Position numbers and translations under genes: made by a program. Source: Meiothermus sp. QL-1 (GTDB taxonomy: Bacteria > Deinococcota > Deinococci > Deinococcales > Thermaceae). Taken from it: 64,000 nucleotides of DNA. The stretch spans positions 62,001 to 126,000 of the forward strand of contig NZ_QQSV01000001.1 of assembly GCF_003351145.1 (NCBI RefSeq), given 5' to 3'. Below are positions 53,100-60,665 of this stretch, piece by piece (the stretch's first letter is position 1; each line of letters starts with the position of its first letter). The notes beneath the pieces were generated by a model. The model was not told the DNA's origin. It did no database searches and was given only the letters and a program-made list of their open reading frames with translations.

Positions 53100-54299
53100 C
53101 TAGCGCCGCTCCACGGCCATGGCCCTCCGTTGGGCCTCCTCCAGCACCTGGCGGGCGTTGGCGTTGCCCTTTAGGGCCCGCTCGAGGGCATCTTCCAGGT
53201 AGCTGTACCAAACGGTAAACTCGGGGTCCTGCAGCCACACATCGGCATGCTCTACTTGGCTAAAGGCCACCCGGCGGCGAGGGTCTTCGCGGTAGAAGTC
53301 TTCCAGCAGCGGTTGGGCTGCCCGGCGCATAGGCATGTAATAGGTGGCCCGCACCCAACGAACGATGTTGGCCGGCTCCATCAGATAGCGCCAGAAGGCG
53401 ACCGCCCCCCGGATCTGCGTCTCGCTGGCCCCCCGCAATACCACCAGCGTCCCGCCCGAAAGCGGCACCTTGCCGCCCTCGACTCGGGGTACTGCCGCCA
53501 CTCCTAGCTTGAAAGGGATGGGGGCCCGGCTTTCGATCAGGGGCCACATGGTGATGGGGGCCACCCCCATGAAGGTCTTGGTGCGCAAAAAGTCGGCCAC
53601 CGAGAACTGGGCCTCGGCGATGTTGCGGCTTTGGGCGATGTTTCTTCGCACCAGCTCCTGCATGAACTCCAGGCTTTCCACCACTTTGGGGTTGGTGAAG
53701 TCGGGGCGGCCCTGAGCGTCCACGATACGCCCCCCTCGGCTCATCACCACCACGTTGAAGCTGTAGATGTCGCTGGAAAGGGTGTAGCCCTTGGCGGCGC
53801 GGGTGGTAAGCCGCTGGGCGGCTTGGGCCACCTCTTCCCAGGTGCGGGGCGGGTTCAGCCCTCGGGCAGCGAACTGGTCGGCGTTATAAAAGAAGACCGG
53901 TACCGAAAGCCCAATGGGCAGGCCATAGGTGCGCCCCCGGAAGCGGCCGGTTTCCAAGAAGCCCGGGTAGAAGTCGTTTGGAATACCCCCCAGGTACTCG
54001 TCCAGAGGTACGGCCACGTTGTCCTGGGCCATGCGCCCCAGGAAGGAAAGCTCAGCGTGGAAAAGCGCCGGTGCCCCTCCTGAGCGAAGCGCTGCCAACA
54101 GCTTCAATCCTCCCTCGCGGTAGTCGCCCACAAAGCTGGGTACAATCCGGTACTCTCGTTGGCGCGCGTTGAACTCGCGGATCATCTCCTCCAAGGGCTC
54201 TTGGCCCGGTGGACCCGCGGTGTGCCAGAAGGGAATGTCCACCGGGCGCTGGGCCAGCGCCATTCCTAAAAGCATGCCAAGCCACAACCAGGTGCGCAT
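53100..54299 (-). CDS. Sugar ABC transporter solute-binding protein (paralogue 2)
   Basis: This second binding protein of 399 residues has the same layout as its neighbour: a signal peptide (about 1-16), IPFWHTAGPPGQEPLEEM near 20, FVGDYREGGLKLLAALRSGGAPALFHAEL near 55-83 (region only), and RGASETQIRGAVAFWRYLMEPANI near 300. Differences cluster around the expected ligand cleft, for example GLPIGLSVPVFFYNADQ against GLPFNTSTPVLYFNESQ, so a different ligand or affinity is likely. ATG 54299 has GAGGAGGACC upstream and is preferred to the GTG-type start at 54338. It is divergent from the permease genes. Confidence 0.9.
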   Translation of the reverse strand: MRTWLWLGMLLGMALAQRPVDIPFWHTAGPPGQEPLEEMIREFNARQREYRIVPSFVGDYREGGLKLLAALRSGGAPALFHAELSFLGRMAQDNVAVPLDEYLGGIPNDFYPGFLETGRFRGRTYGLPIGLSVPVFFYNADQFAARGLNPPRTWEEVAQAAQRLTTRAAKGYTLSSDIYSFNVVVMSRGGRIVDAQGRPDFTNPKVVESLEFMQELVRRNIAQSRNIAEAQFSVADFLRTKTFMGVAPITMWPLIESRAPIPFKLGVAAVPRVEGGKVPLSGGTLVVLRGASETQIRGAVAFWRYLMEPANIVRWVRATYYMPMRRAAQPLLEDFYREDPRRRVAFSQVEHADVWLQDPEFTVWYSYLEDALERALKGNANARQVLEEAQRRAMAVERR

Positions 54300-54417
54300 A
54301 GGTCCTCCTCCCGAACTCTCGGACCCAGTTTGCCACACCTTTGGTGAGAAACCCGTTTGTTTCTGCTATCAGGCTTTGTGTTTCAACCCTCACTTGAGCT
54401 TTCGCCCGAGTGCGACG

Positions 54418-54433
54418 AACCCCCTGGGGTTTT
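54418..54433 (+). repeat. Short hairpin in the transporter regulatory region
   Basis: AACCCC-CT-GGGGTT followed by TT. It is a 6-bp palindrome next to the 54434-54467 inverted repeat and may be a weak terminator for leaderward transcripts or an operator arm. Confidence 0.3.
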
Positions 54434-54467
54434 AGCACCTGCTTGGGGTTCGCGCAACACAGGTGCT
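54434..54467. promoter_or_regulatory. Perfect inverted repeat, candidate operator of the sugar ABC genes
   Basis: AGCACCTG and CAGGTGCT are 8-bp arms 18 bp apart, in the 323-bp region between the divergent binding-protein and permease genes. A further ACACCTG occurs near 54526. The centre-to-centre distance of 26 bp does not fit a single LacI dimer but would suit two bound subunits or a looped site. The rest of 54300-54622 holds only the promoter at 54556-54585 and a GC/AT-mixed sequence without an ORF. Confidence 0.45.
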
Positions 54468-54555
54468 GCCCCTATGCTAGCAGCAACTGCCTAAAACCAG
54501 TTGGAAAACATCCTTTGTCTGCTACCAACACCTGCCAAACAGCCTTCGATGTTGA

Positions 54556-54585
54556 TTCGAACCCCCGCCCCGGTCCCGGTATAGT
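54556..54585 (+). promoter_or_regulatory. Promoter of the sugar permease genes
   Basis: TTCGAA (54556-54561), 18 bp, TATAGT (54580-54585). The leader is about 30 bases to ATG 54623, with GGTAAGG as a weak ribosome site. Confidence 0.55.
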
Positions 54586-54622
54586 AACCTGGTGTCGCTT
54601 GCCCTAGGGGGTAAGGCTTAGC

Positions 54623-55456
54623 ATGCACCGAAGGTCTGCGTACTGGTTCGCCCTACCAGCGGTAGGGTTTCTGGGACTATTCCTGCTTTATCCCTTCCTG
54701 GATGTGCTGCGCTTTTCCACCTGGGACTGGTCGGGCCTGTCGGAACCCCGGCCAGTGGGACTGCAGAACTATCGCGATATCCTGCGCGACCCCGACTTCT
54801 ACCGCAGTCTGCAAATCACTTTGGTCTTCGGGGTCATGACCCTCGTACCATTCATTCTGCTCTCTATCCTGCTTGCCGTGGCCCTGGACGGCCAACCCTA
54901 TGAGCGCCCCGTCAAGGCCCTTCTTTTCCTTCCCGGGCTGGTTACCCTGGGGGGGGCCACGGTGGCCTGGTACACCCTTTTCAGCCCCGAGTATGGGGCA
55001 TTGGCTTCGGTGGTGCCGGTGCCGCGTTGGGACCAAAGCCCTTTTTGGGCCCTGGTGCTGGTAATGCTCTTTACCATTTGGCGGCACATCGGCTACGGGG
55101 TGCTGGTGGTTTCGGCGCGGCTCAAGGCTATTCCAAAAACGCTGCTCGAGGCGGCAGCAGTGGACGGAGCCTCGCCGGCCCAGGCCTTTCGCTTCATCAT
55201 CCTGCCCCTGCTGCGCCCGGCTATTACCTATCTGCTGGTCATTGGGACGGTGCTCTCACTTCAGTCCTATACGGCGGTTTTCCTGCTTACCCGGGGAGGG
55301 CCCTTCGGGGGCACCGAGGTGCTGGGCTACTACCTCTACAAAACCGGCTTTGAGGTGGGCCGGCTGGGGTATGCAGCGGCTCTTACGGTGGTCATTCTTC
55401 TGCTCACCCTCTTTTTCGCCGTGGCCCAGCTAAGGCTCTTGCGAGAGGGAAAATAA
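54623..55456 (+). CDS. Sugar ABC transporter permease (MalF/UgpA-like)
   Basis: This inner-membrane permease has 277 residues and about six membrane segments. The EAA loop that docks the ATPase is EAAAVDGASPAQAFRFIILPLLRP near 175-198 (region only). It pairs with the next gene, 9 bp downstream. Its usual binding proteins are the divergent genes at 51832-54299. Confidence 0.92.
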   Translation: MHRRSAYWFALPAVGFLGLFLLYPFLDVLRFSTWDWSGLSEPRPVGLQNYRDILRDPDFYRSLQITLVFGVMTLVPFILLSILLAVALDGQPYERPVKALLFLPGLVTLGGATVAWYTLFSPEYGALASVVPVPRWDQSPFWALVLVMLFTIWRHIGYGVLVVSARLKAIPKTLLEAAAVDGASPAQAFRFIILPLLRPAITYLLVIGTVLSLQSYTAVFLLTRGGPFGGTEVLGYYLYKTGFEVGRLGYAAALTVVILLLTLFFAVAQLRLLREGK

Positions 55457-55465
55457 GGAGGCCCC

Positions 55466-56260
55466 ATGCGCTGGCTCGGACATCTCTTCGTGGGGGTAGT
55501 GGTTTTCCTGGTAGCCCTGCCCTTCATCTGGATGGCCTACGCAGCTTTCATTCCGCCTAAGCTCATCTTCACCGGGGAAATTTTCAGCCAGCTCGCCTTT
55601 AGTTTGGAGAACTTCCAGGTATTGGGCCGAGAGGGGTTTTGGGAGGGCTTCTGGGGGCGCCTGCTCTTCTCAGCCCTGCTTACCGGAGGGGTTACCCTGC
55701 TCCAGCTTTTCACCGGCTTCTTGGCTGCCTATGCCCTGAAAGAGGGGGTCCCGCTCTTGCCCTTCTTCCTGCTGCTTTTGGCCATCCCCGTAGAACTGCT
55801 GCTGGTGCCTTTGTACGGCATTTTGGCCGGGCTGCGCTTGCTCGATACCCTATGGGCTTTGGTGCTGCCCTTTGCCGCCAGCCCCTTCATCGTCTATCTG
55901 CTTTTCCAAGGCATGCGCACCGTACCCGAGGAGCTTTTGGAAGCGGCCCGGCTAGACGGCGCGGGTCACCGGGTGCTTTTGTCCCGTATTCTTCTGCCCC
56001 TGATGCGGCCCCAGCTTATAGCTGCCGGGGTGCTGGCCTTTGCTGCCCACTGGAACCTGGTGTTGTATCCCCGAATTGTGGCCGGTAGCAAGGAGCTCAA
56101 AACCGTACAGACCTGGATCACCGACCTGCAACGGCAAAATCCTGCCGACTGGGGGCCTCTTTCGGCTGCGGCCCTGGCCGCTACTTTGCCTTTGGTTATC
56201 GTTTACCTGCTATACGAGCGGCGCATCGTGGAAACCTTTGAGGAAGGGCTCAAGGGATAG
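55466..56260 (+). CDS. Sugar ABC transporter permease (MalG/UgpE-like)
   Basis: This second permease has 264 residues and six membrane segments. The EAA loop is EAARLDGAGHRVLLSRILLPLMRP near 158-181 (region only). AAGGAGG precedes the ATG. The stop lies 2 bp from the opposing dppC stop, leaving no room for a terminator. No ATPase gene follows. Confidence 0.92.
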   Translation: MRWLGHLFVGVVVFLVALPFIWMAYAAFIPPKLIFTGEIFSQLAFSLENFQVLGREGFWEGFWGRLLFSALLTGGVTLLQLFTGFLAAYALKEGVPLLPFFLLLLAIPVELLLVPLYGILAGLRLLDTLWALVLPFAASPFIVYLLFQGMRTVPEELLEAARLDGAGHRVLLSRILLPLMRPQLIAAGVLAFAAHWNLVLYPRIVAGSKELKTVQTWITDLQRQNPADWGPLSAAALAATLPLVIVYLLYERRIVETFEEGLKG

Positions 56261-56262
56261 GC

Positions 56263-57090
56263 TCATCGCCCTCTTTTCCTGGGGTCTAGGTGGTCTCTCA
56301 GGCCATCGCCCAAAAGGTTGAAGCCCAGAACCGCCAGGCTGATGGCCAGGCCGGGAAAGATGACGGGGTAGGGGGTTAGCTCCTGGTAGCTCTGGGCCTC
56401 CCGCAGCATGCGGCCCCAGCTTGGGTCGGGGGGCTGGGTGCCCAGGCCCAGGTAGGAGAGCGCAGCCTCGGCCAGGATGGCCAGGGCGAAAGCCAGGCTG
56501 GCTTGAACCACCAGCGGGCCAGTTATGTTGGGCATCACGTGGCGGAGTGCGATTCGCAGGTGCCCTGCACCCAGGGCTCGAGCGGCTTCCACGTAGGGAA
56601 GATTTTTGGTGGCGAGCACCCCAGCCCGGGCCACTCGAGCAAAGGCCGGCACTGCGGCCAGGCCAATGGCCACCATGGAGGTGGTTACGCCAGGGTTGAA
56701 GACAGCGGCCAGCAGGAGGGCCAGCAAAAGAGCGGGCAGGGCATACAGGGCCTCCAGCAGTACCGAAAGCGCCTGGTCGAGCCATCCCCCCACATACCCG
56801 GCCAACACCCCCAGCGCCACCCCCAGCGAAAGCCCGATCCCTACGGCCACCAGGCCCACATACAGGGCGTTTTGGGCACCGGCCAGTAAGCGGGCCAGGG
56901 TATCGCGCCCCAAGATATCGGTTCCCAAGGGGTGCCCTGGGGTGAGGGGAGGGGCCAGACGGTTGGGGGTGGTGGCGTTGGGGTCGGTGGGGTTCAGGGC
57001 GCTAAGAAGCGCCATGCAAAGAACCAGCAACACCAGAACCCCCCCGGCTTTGAGTGGGAGGGGGAGGTTGCGCCACTTCCGGTTACTCAT
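56263..57090 (-). CDS. dppC: Dipeptide/oligopeptide ABC transporter permease DppC
   Basis: This peptide-importer permease has 275 residues. An N-terminal segment (about 14-33) is followed by a periplasmic loop with GHPLGTDILGRDTLARLLAGA (70-90 region), the DppC signature. The EAA loop is EAARALGAGHLRIALRHVMPN near 150-170. It overlaps dppB by 8 bp (ATGAGTAA). The operon ends here; DppD and DppF ATPases are not in the window. Confidence 0.92.
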   Translation of the reverse strand: MSNRKWRNLPLPLKAGGVLVLLVLCMALLSALNPTDPNATTPNRLAPPLTPGHPLGTDILGRDTLARLLAGAQNALYVGLVAVGIGLSLGVALGVLAGYVGGWLDQALSVLLEALYALPALLLALLLAAVFNPGVTTSMVAIGLAAVPAFARVARAGVLATKNLPYVEAARALGAGHLRIALRHVMPNITGPLVVQASLAFALAILAEAALSYLGLGTQPPDPSWGRMLREAQSYQELTPYPVIFPGLAISLAVLGFNLLGDGLRDHLDPRKRGR

Positions 57091-58030
57091 AGCTCACACG
57101 GGGGTCGAGTAGTGCATACAAAAGGTCCACCACCAGGTTTGTAAGCACGATGAAGGCTGCTATTACCAGCACCACACCCTGCAAAAGCGGATAGTCTCGC
57201 GCGCTTATGGCGGTAAGTGATAAGGAGCCCAGGCCTGGAATGCCAAATACTGTTTCCACCACCACTGTAGCGATGAGCAGGTTGGCGAACTCGAGGCCCA
57301 GCACCGTTGCCACGGGCAAGGCCGCGTTCCTTAGGGCGTGCTTGTAAAGCACGCTTCGCTCCGAGAGGCCCTTGGCCCTTGCGGTGCGGACGTAGTCCTG
57401 TGAGAGGACCTCGAGCACGCTGCCTCGCACCAGCCGAACCAGGAATGCGGCGCTGGCCAGCCCCACCGTGAGCACTGGCAGCACCAATGATGCCAGGGCG
57501 CGTCCCGGGTTCTCCCAGCCCTCCACGGGAAAGCTGGTGGGCAAGGGCAGCCTGAGCCAGACGACGAAAAGATAGATGAACATCAGCCCCACCCAGAACG
57601 AGGGCAGCACAACGCCCACAAGCGAGCCCATCGAGACCGCCAGGTCTACCCAGCTTCCGGCCCGTCGCGCGGCCAGGACCCCAAGCGGCACCGCGATCAG
57701 GACCGCCAAAAAAAGCGAGACCAGCACGATGGGAAGAGTAATTCCGAGCCTGTTTAGAATGAGCGCGGCGATGGGCTGCTCGTAGCGAATGGAGAGGCCC
57801 AGATCGCCCCTCAGCACCCCCGAAAGCCAGCTTAGGTATCGCTCTAGCGGGGGCTTGTCCAGGCCTAGCCGGGCCTCTAGAGCAGCCACGTCCTCAGGCG
57901 TAGCCTCGATGCCCAGAATGGCCTGGGCCGGGTTGCCCGGAATCAGAAGCAACGCGGCAAACACCAGGGAGCTGGCCAACCAGAGGGTGACCAGGGCGAA
58001 GCCCAGGCGGCGAACGCTGTAGGCGAGCAT
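57083..58030 (-). CDS. dppB: Dipeptide/oligopeptide ABC transporter permease DppB
   Basis: This permease has 315 residues with the family N-terminus MLAYSVRRLGFALVTLWLASSLVF. LGIEATPEDVAALEARLGLDKPPLERYLSWL near 40-70 (region only) and DYVRTARAKGLSERSVLYKHALRNAALPV (EAA-like loop, region only) near 210-240 are typical. It overlaps dppC by 8 bp and follows dppA after a 48-bp gap that holds a stem-loop. Confidence 0.92.
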   Translation of the reverse strand: MLAYSVRRLGFALVTLWLASSLVFAALLLIPGNPAQAILGIEATPEDVAALEARLGLDKPPLERYLSWLSGVLRGDLGLSIRYEQPIAALILNRLGITLPIVLVSLFLAVLIAVPLGVLAARRAGSWVDLAVSMGSLVGVVLPSFWVGLMFIYLFVVWLRLPLPTSFPVEGWENPGRALASLVLPVLTVGLASAAFLVRLVRGSVLEVLSQDYVRTARAKGLSERSVLYKHALRNAALPVATVLGLEFANLLIATVVVETVFGIPGLGSLSLTAISARDYPLLQGVVLVIAAFIVLTNLVVDLLYALLDPRVSYE

Positions 58031-58039
58031 GGTAGAAAG

Positions 58040-58067
58040 AGCCGGCCGCCGGCCCCGGCTGCCGGCT
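58040..58067 (-). other. Intercistronic stem-loop between dppA and dppB
   Basis: AGCCGGC and GCCGGCT form a perfect 7-bp outer stem with more GC pairing inside. It sits after the dppA stop and is followed by CTTTCT on the minus strand. Such hairpins commonly protect the binding-protein mRNA and partly terminate transcription, giving more DppA than permease. Confidence 0.55.
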
Positions 58068-58078
58068 ACCAGCAGGGG

Positions 58079-59575
58079 TTAGCGCACCCAGACCTCGGCC
58101 ACGCTAATTCCGGGCGATAGGAAGCCCTGGGGCCAGTTCTGCACCCGGGCCCGGTGGGCACCCAGCGCGGGCAGGCTCATCACCCACACGCTGGCGGCGT
58201 CCTCGGCTAGGAGACGCTGGGCTGCGGCCAGGGCCTCGCAGGCCTGGGTTGCGTTGGGCGCCCTGAGGTACTGGGTGAAAAGCTGTTGGAAGCGGGGGTT
58301 GTTGTAGCGCCAGTAGTAGCGGGGGTTGGCGTAGTTGCCTATGTCGTTGGCCTCTACGTGCCCGATGAGGGTCATGGCGTAGTCGGCCTGGGTGAAGACC
58401 CGCTGAATCCAGGTGTTGAAATCGGTCACCTGTATGCTGACCTGCAGCGGTCCTAATCGGTTGAGCTGGGCCACCAGGGCTTCCCCAATGCGCCTTTCGT
58501 AGGGAAACTCGGCCGCTAGGTTGAAGGTGAAGCGAAGGGGGTTTTGGTTGGTGAAGCCTGCCTCGGCCAAGAGGCGCCGGGCCTCTTCCGGGTTGTAGGG
58601 GTTAAAGTTGGAAAGGTCCACGTAGCAGGCCTCCCCCGGGGAGCGCATGGAGCCGATTTTGGTGCCGTAGCCCAGCATGGCCCCTTGGATGAGCTCATCC
58701 TTGTTGATGGCCAGGGTGATGGCCCGGCGCACCCGTACGTCGTTGAAAGGGGGGCGGCTGTTGTTGAAGCCTGCCACAGCCTCGGCGGTGGCTGTGCCGG
58801 CAACCACCCGGAAGTTGGGGTCGCGCGAGAGAAGGAGGGCGTTCTCGGGCAGAAGGGCGTAGGCAATTACGTCCAGGTCGCCAGCCCGAAGCCCCGCGAG
58901 CTGGGCATCCCCATCGCCAAGAAAGCGAAAGTTAACCCGGTCCAGGTAGGGCAGGCCCTGGATGTAGTAGTTGGGGTTGCGCTCCAGCCGAACGGCTACC
59001 CCCCGCTCCCAGGCGGCAAAGCGGAAGGGCCCGGTGCCCACGGGCTGTACTCGCTGCTCGGCCAGGGGGCGCTGGCGGGGTCCTATGAGCGATTCGGGCC
59101 TTGAGAGGATGAACAGGAAGTCGTTGTTGGGCTGGCGTAGCCGGAAAACCACGGTGTTGGAGTTGGGGCTGCTCACCTCGGTGATGTCGCGGTATAGGTC
59201 GGGGCGCAGATGGCCTGAAGCCCGGGTGTCAGGGTTTCTGGCCCGGTTGAACTTGGCGATGACATCCTGGGCGGTGAAGTCGGAGCCGTCATGGAACTTC
59301 ACCCCCTGGCGCAGGGTGAAGGTGTAGGTGAGACCAGAGTCGGAAACGCTCCAGCGTGTGGCCAGCGAAGGGACAATCTCCCCCCTGGGGTTGCGCTTGA
59401 CCAGACCCTGCAGCACGTTGTCGTAGACCACCCGGGATATGTCCGCCCCGGCCACTTGGGTGGGGTCCCAGGCTGCGGGCTCAGTTTGGAGGGCGATGGT
59501 GATGGAACCTCCGCGCTGCTGGGCCATCCCAAGACCAAAGAAAACCGCGAAGCCTATCAGCAACCAACGATTCAT
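58079..59575 (-). CDS. dppA: Dipeptide/oligopeptide-binding protein (SBP family 5)
   Basis: This periplasmic binding protein has 498 residues. The signal peptide is about 1-18 (MNRWLLIGFAVFFGLGMA). The mature part starts QQRGGSITIALQTEPAAWDP; the family 5 block SRVVYDNVLQGLVKRNPRGEIVPSLATRW lies near 46-75 (region only), followed by LRQGVKFHDGSDFTAQDV. ATG 59575 has AAGGAGG upstream. The frame stays open upstream through the leader, but that part is basic and unlike a signal peptide. The leader is about 150 bases long and contains a strong terminator-like hairpin. Confidence 0.92.
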   Translation of the reverse strand: MNRWLLIGFAVFFGLGMAQQRGGSITIALQTEPAAWDPTQVAGADISRVVYDNVLQGLVKRNPRGEIVPSLATRWSVSDSGLTYTFTLRQGVKFHDGSDFTAQDVIAKFNRARNPDTRASGHLRPDLYRDITEVSSPNSNTVVFRLRQPNNDFLFILSRPESLIGPRQRPLAEQRVQPVGTGPFRFAAWERGVAVRLERNPNYYIQGLPYLDRVNFRFLGDGDAQLAGLRAGDLDVIAYALLPENALLLSRDPNFRVVAGTATAEAVAGFNNSRPPFNDVRVRRAITLAINKDELIQGAMLGYGTKIGSMRSPGEACYVDLSNFNPYNPEEARRLLAEAGFTNQNPLRFTFNLAAEFPYERRIGEALVAQLNRLGPLQVSIQVTDFNTWIQRVFTQADYAMTLIGHVEANDIGNYANPRYYWRYNNPRFQQLFTQYLRAPNATQACEALAAAQRLLAEDAASVWVMSLPALGAHRARVQNWPQGFLSPGISVAEVWVR

Positions 59576-59681
59576 CCCGTTTCCTCCTTGTGTTGGGAAA
59601 ATCGCGATTTCTGGTCGCGCCGCGCGGGTGGGCGATTGCCTCACCGGAAATTTAGGTCGGGTTTTCTCCACCCTCCCCACC

Positions 59682-59712
59682 CGAAAAAAGCCCAAGCGCA
59701 GGGCTTTTTTCG
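59682..59712 (-). terminator. Terminator-like hairpin inside the dppA leader
   Basis: CGAAAAAAGCCC, a 7-base loop, GGGCTTTTTTCG. It is a 12-bp perfect stem with a T-run on either strand. It lies between two divergent genes, about 12-40 bases after the predicted dppA transcription start, so no ordinary gene end uses it. It may attenuate dppABC transcription. Confidence 0.75.
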
Positions 59713-59730
59713 GTATCGCTCGTAACTTGC

Positions 59731-59758
59731 AACATAACACGAAGCCAAGCTTTTGCAA
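59731..59758 (-). promoter_or_regulatory. Promoter of dppABC
   Basis: On the minus strand, TTGCAA (59758-59753), 16 bp, TATGTT (59736-59731) preceded by TGT (extended -10). The predicted start is near 59724. Confidence 0.6.
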
Positions 59759-59791
59759 AGCCTCTGGTAGACGCTCATAGGCTCAATCGGA

Positions 59792-59797
59792 TACCCT
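59792..59797 (+). promoter_or_regulatory. -10 box of the DciA-like gene (leaderless)
   Basis: TACCCT, 7 bp, ATG at 59805. Confidence 0.5.
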
Positions 59798-59804
59798 GGT
59801 GAAG

Positions 59805-60605
59805 ATGCCCTCGGCCCGTTCGGCTGCCGAACTCGTAGCCCGCATTTTGGGGCGCAAAGAGCTGCGGGCTGGGGTGGAGCGGGGACGGGCTATCGCTTTG
59901 TGGCCGCAGGTGGCGGGCCCTGCTCTGGGCCAGATGAGCGAAGCCGAGCGCCTGGAGGATGGGGTGCTGTTCGTGCGGGTTACCGACTCGGTGGTGGCCC
60001 ATCAGCTCACCTACCTGCGCGAGGAGTTTATCCGCCGCTACCAGGAGCACCTGCCGGGGGTAATCCGGGAGGTGCGCTTTTTCGTAGGGGGAGGGAAGAG
60101 ACCCAAGCCCAAGGCGGAGCCCTCCTCGCTCCCCCCTCTTTCCCCAGAGGAGGAGGCCCGTTTGCAGGCGCTGGTAAAGGGGAGCCCCGTGGAGTTGCAG
60201 CCGGTGTTGTTGCGGGCCGGGCAGGCGGTGTTGCGGCGGTACAAGGCCAGCCCCCATGGGCCTTGTGCGGTGTGTGGGGCGCCCAGCCCTGTTCATCCCT
60301 GCAGGGCTTGCCGGCGGCTGCTTGCAGAACCGGTGGTGCGGCGCGAGGCCGTGCGTCTTTCCCGTTTTCCCCTGCGGCCCAGGCTCGAGGGGGAACCTCT
60401 GGAAGCGGCCCGCTATCTGGCCCGGAAAAAGCTGGAGGCCCAGCTCAAGGAGCTGCTGCCTCAGGCCATTCGGCAGCCCGAGCTCATCGCCATACTGCAG
60501 GACACCGCTCGGCGCTACCTCCAGCTTTGCACCGGCCAGCAGGAGGTGCAGGCCTACCGGCATCTACTGCCTGCGGAGCTGGCATCGCTCTTGAAAGAGA
60601 TATGA
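59805..60605 (+). CDS. DciA/DUF721-like protein with a Cys-rich insertion
   Basis: The protein has 266 residues. The N-terminal 95 match the DUF721 domain found in the DnaB helicase loader DciA (ALWPQVAGPALGQMSEAERLEDGVLFVRVTDSVVAHQLTYLREEFI spans about 31-75). A Pro/Lys-rich linker follows. The C-terminal half has C-x2-C and C-x2-C pairs in CAVCGAPSPVHPCRAC near 157-172, which resemble a zinc ribbon. It ends with an amphipathic helix region. Classical DciA is shorter (about 150 residues) and lacks this metal site. The start is set by TACCCT-N7-ATG, and the GTG at 59799 is rejected. Confidence 0.7.
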   Translation: MPSARSAAELVARILGRKELRAGVERGRAIALWPQVAGPALGQMSEAERLEDGVLFVRVTDSVVAHQLTYLREEFIRRYQEHLPGVIREVRFFVGGGKRPKPKAEPSSLPPLSPEEEARLQALVKGSPVELQPVLLRAGQAVLRRYKASPHGPCAVCGAPSPVHPCRACRRLLAEPVVRREAVRLSRFPLRPRLEGEPLEAARYLARKKLEAQLKELLPQAIRQPELIAILQDTARRYLQLCTGQQEVQAYRHLLPAELASLLKEI

Positions 60606-60649
60606 TAGGCCCACTCGAGGGTAAGGGGGCATCATTGCCGCTGCCCGTC

Positions 60650-60655
60650 TAAACT
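60650..60655 (+). promoter_or_regulatory. Candidate -10 of ilvE
   Basis: TAAACT, then GGAGGAGGCT, ATG at 60666. The ribosome site lies directly after the -10 box. No -35 at the right distance. Confidence 0.4.
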
Positions 60656-60665
60656 GGAGGAGGCT

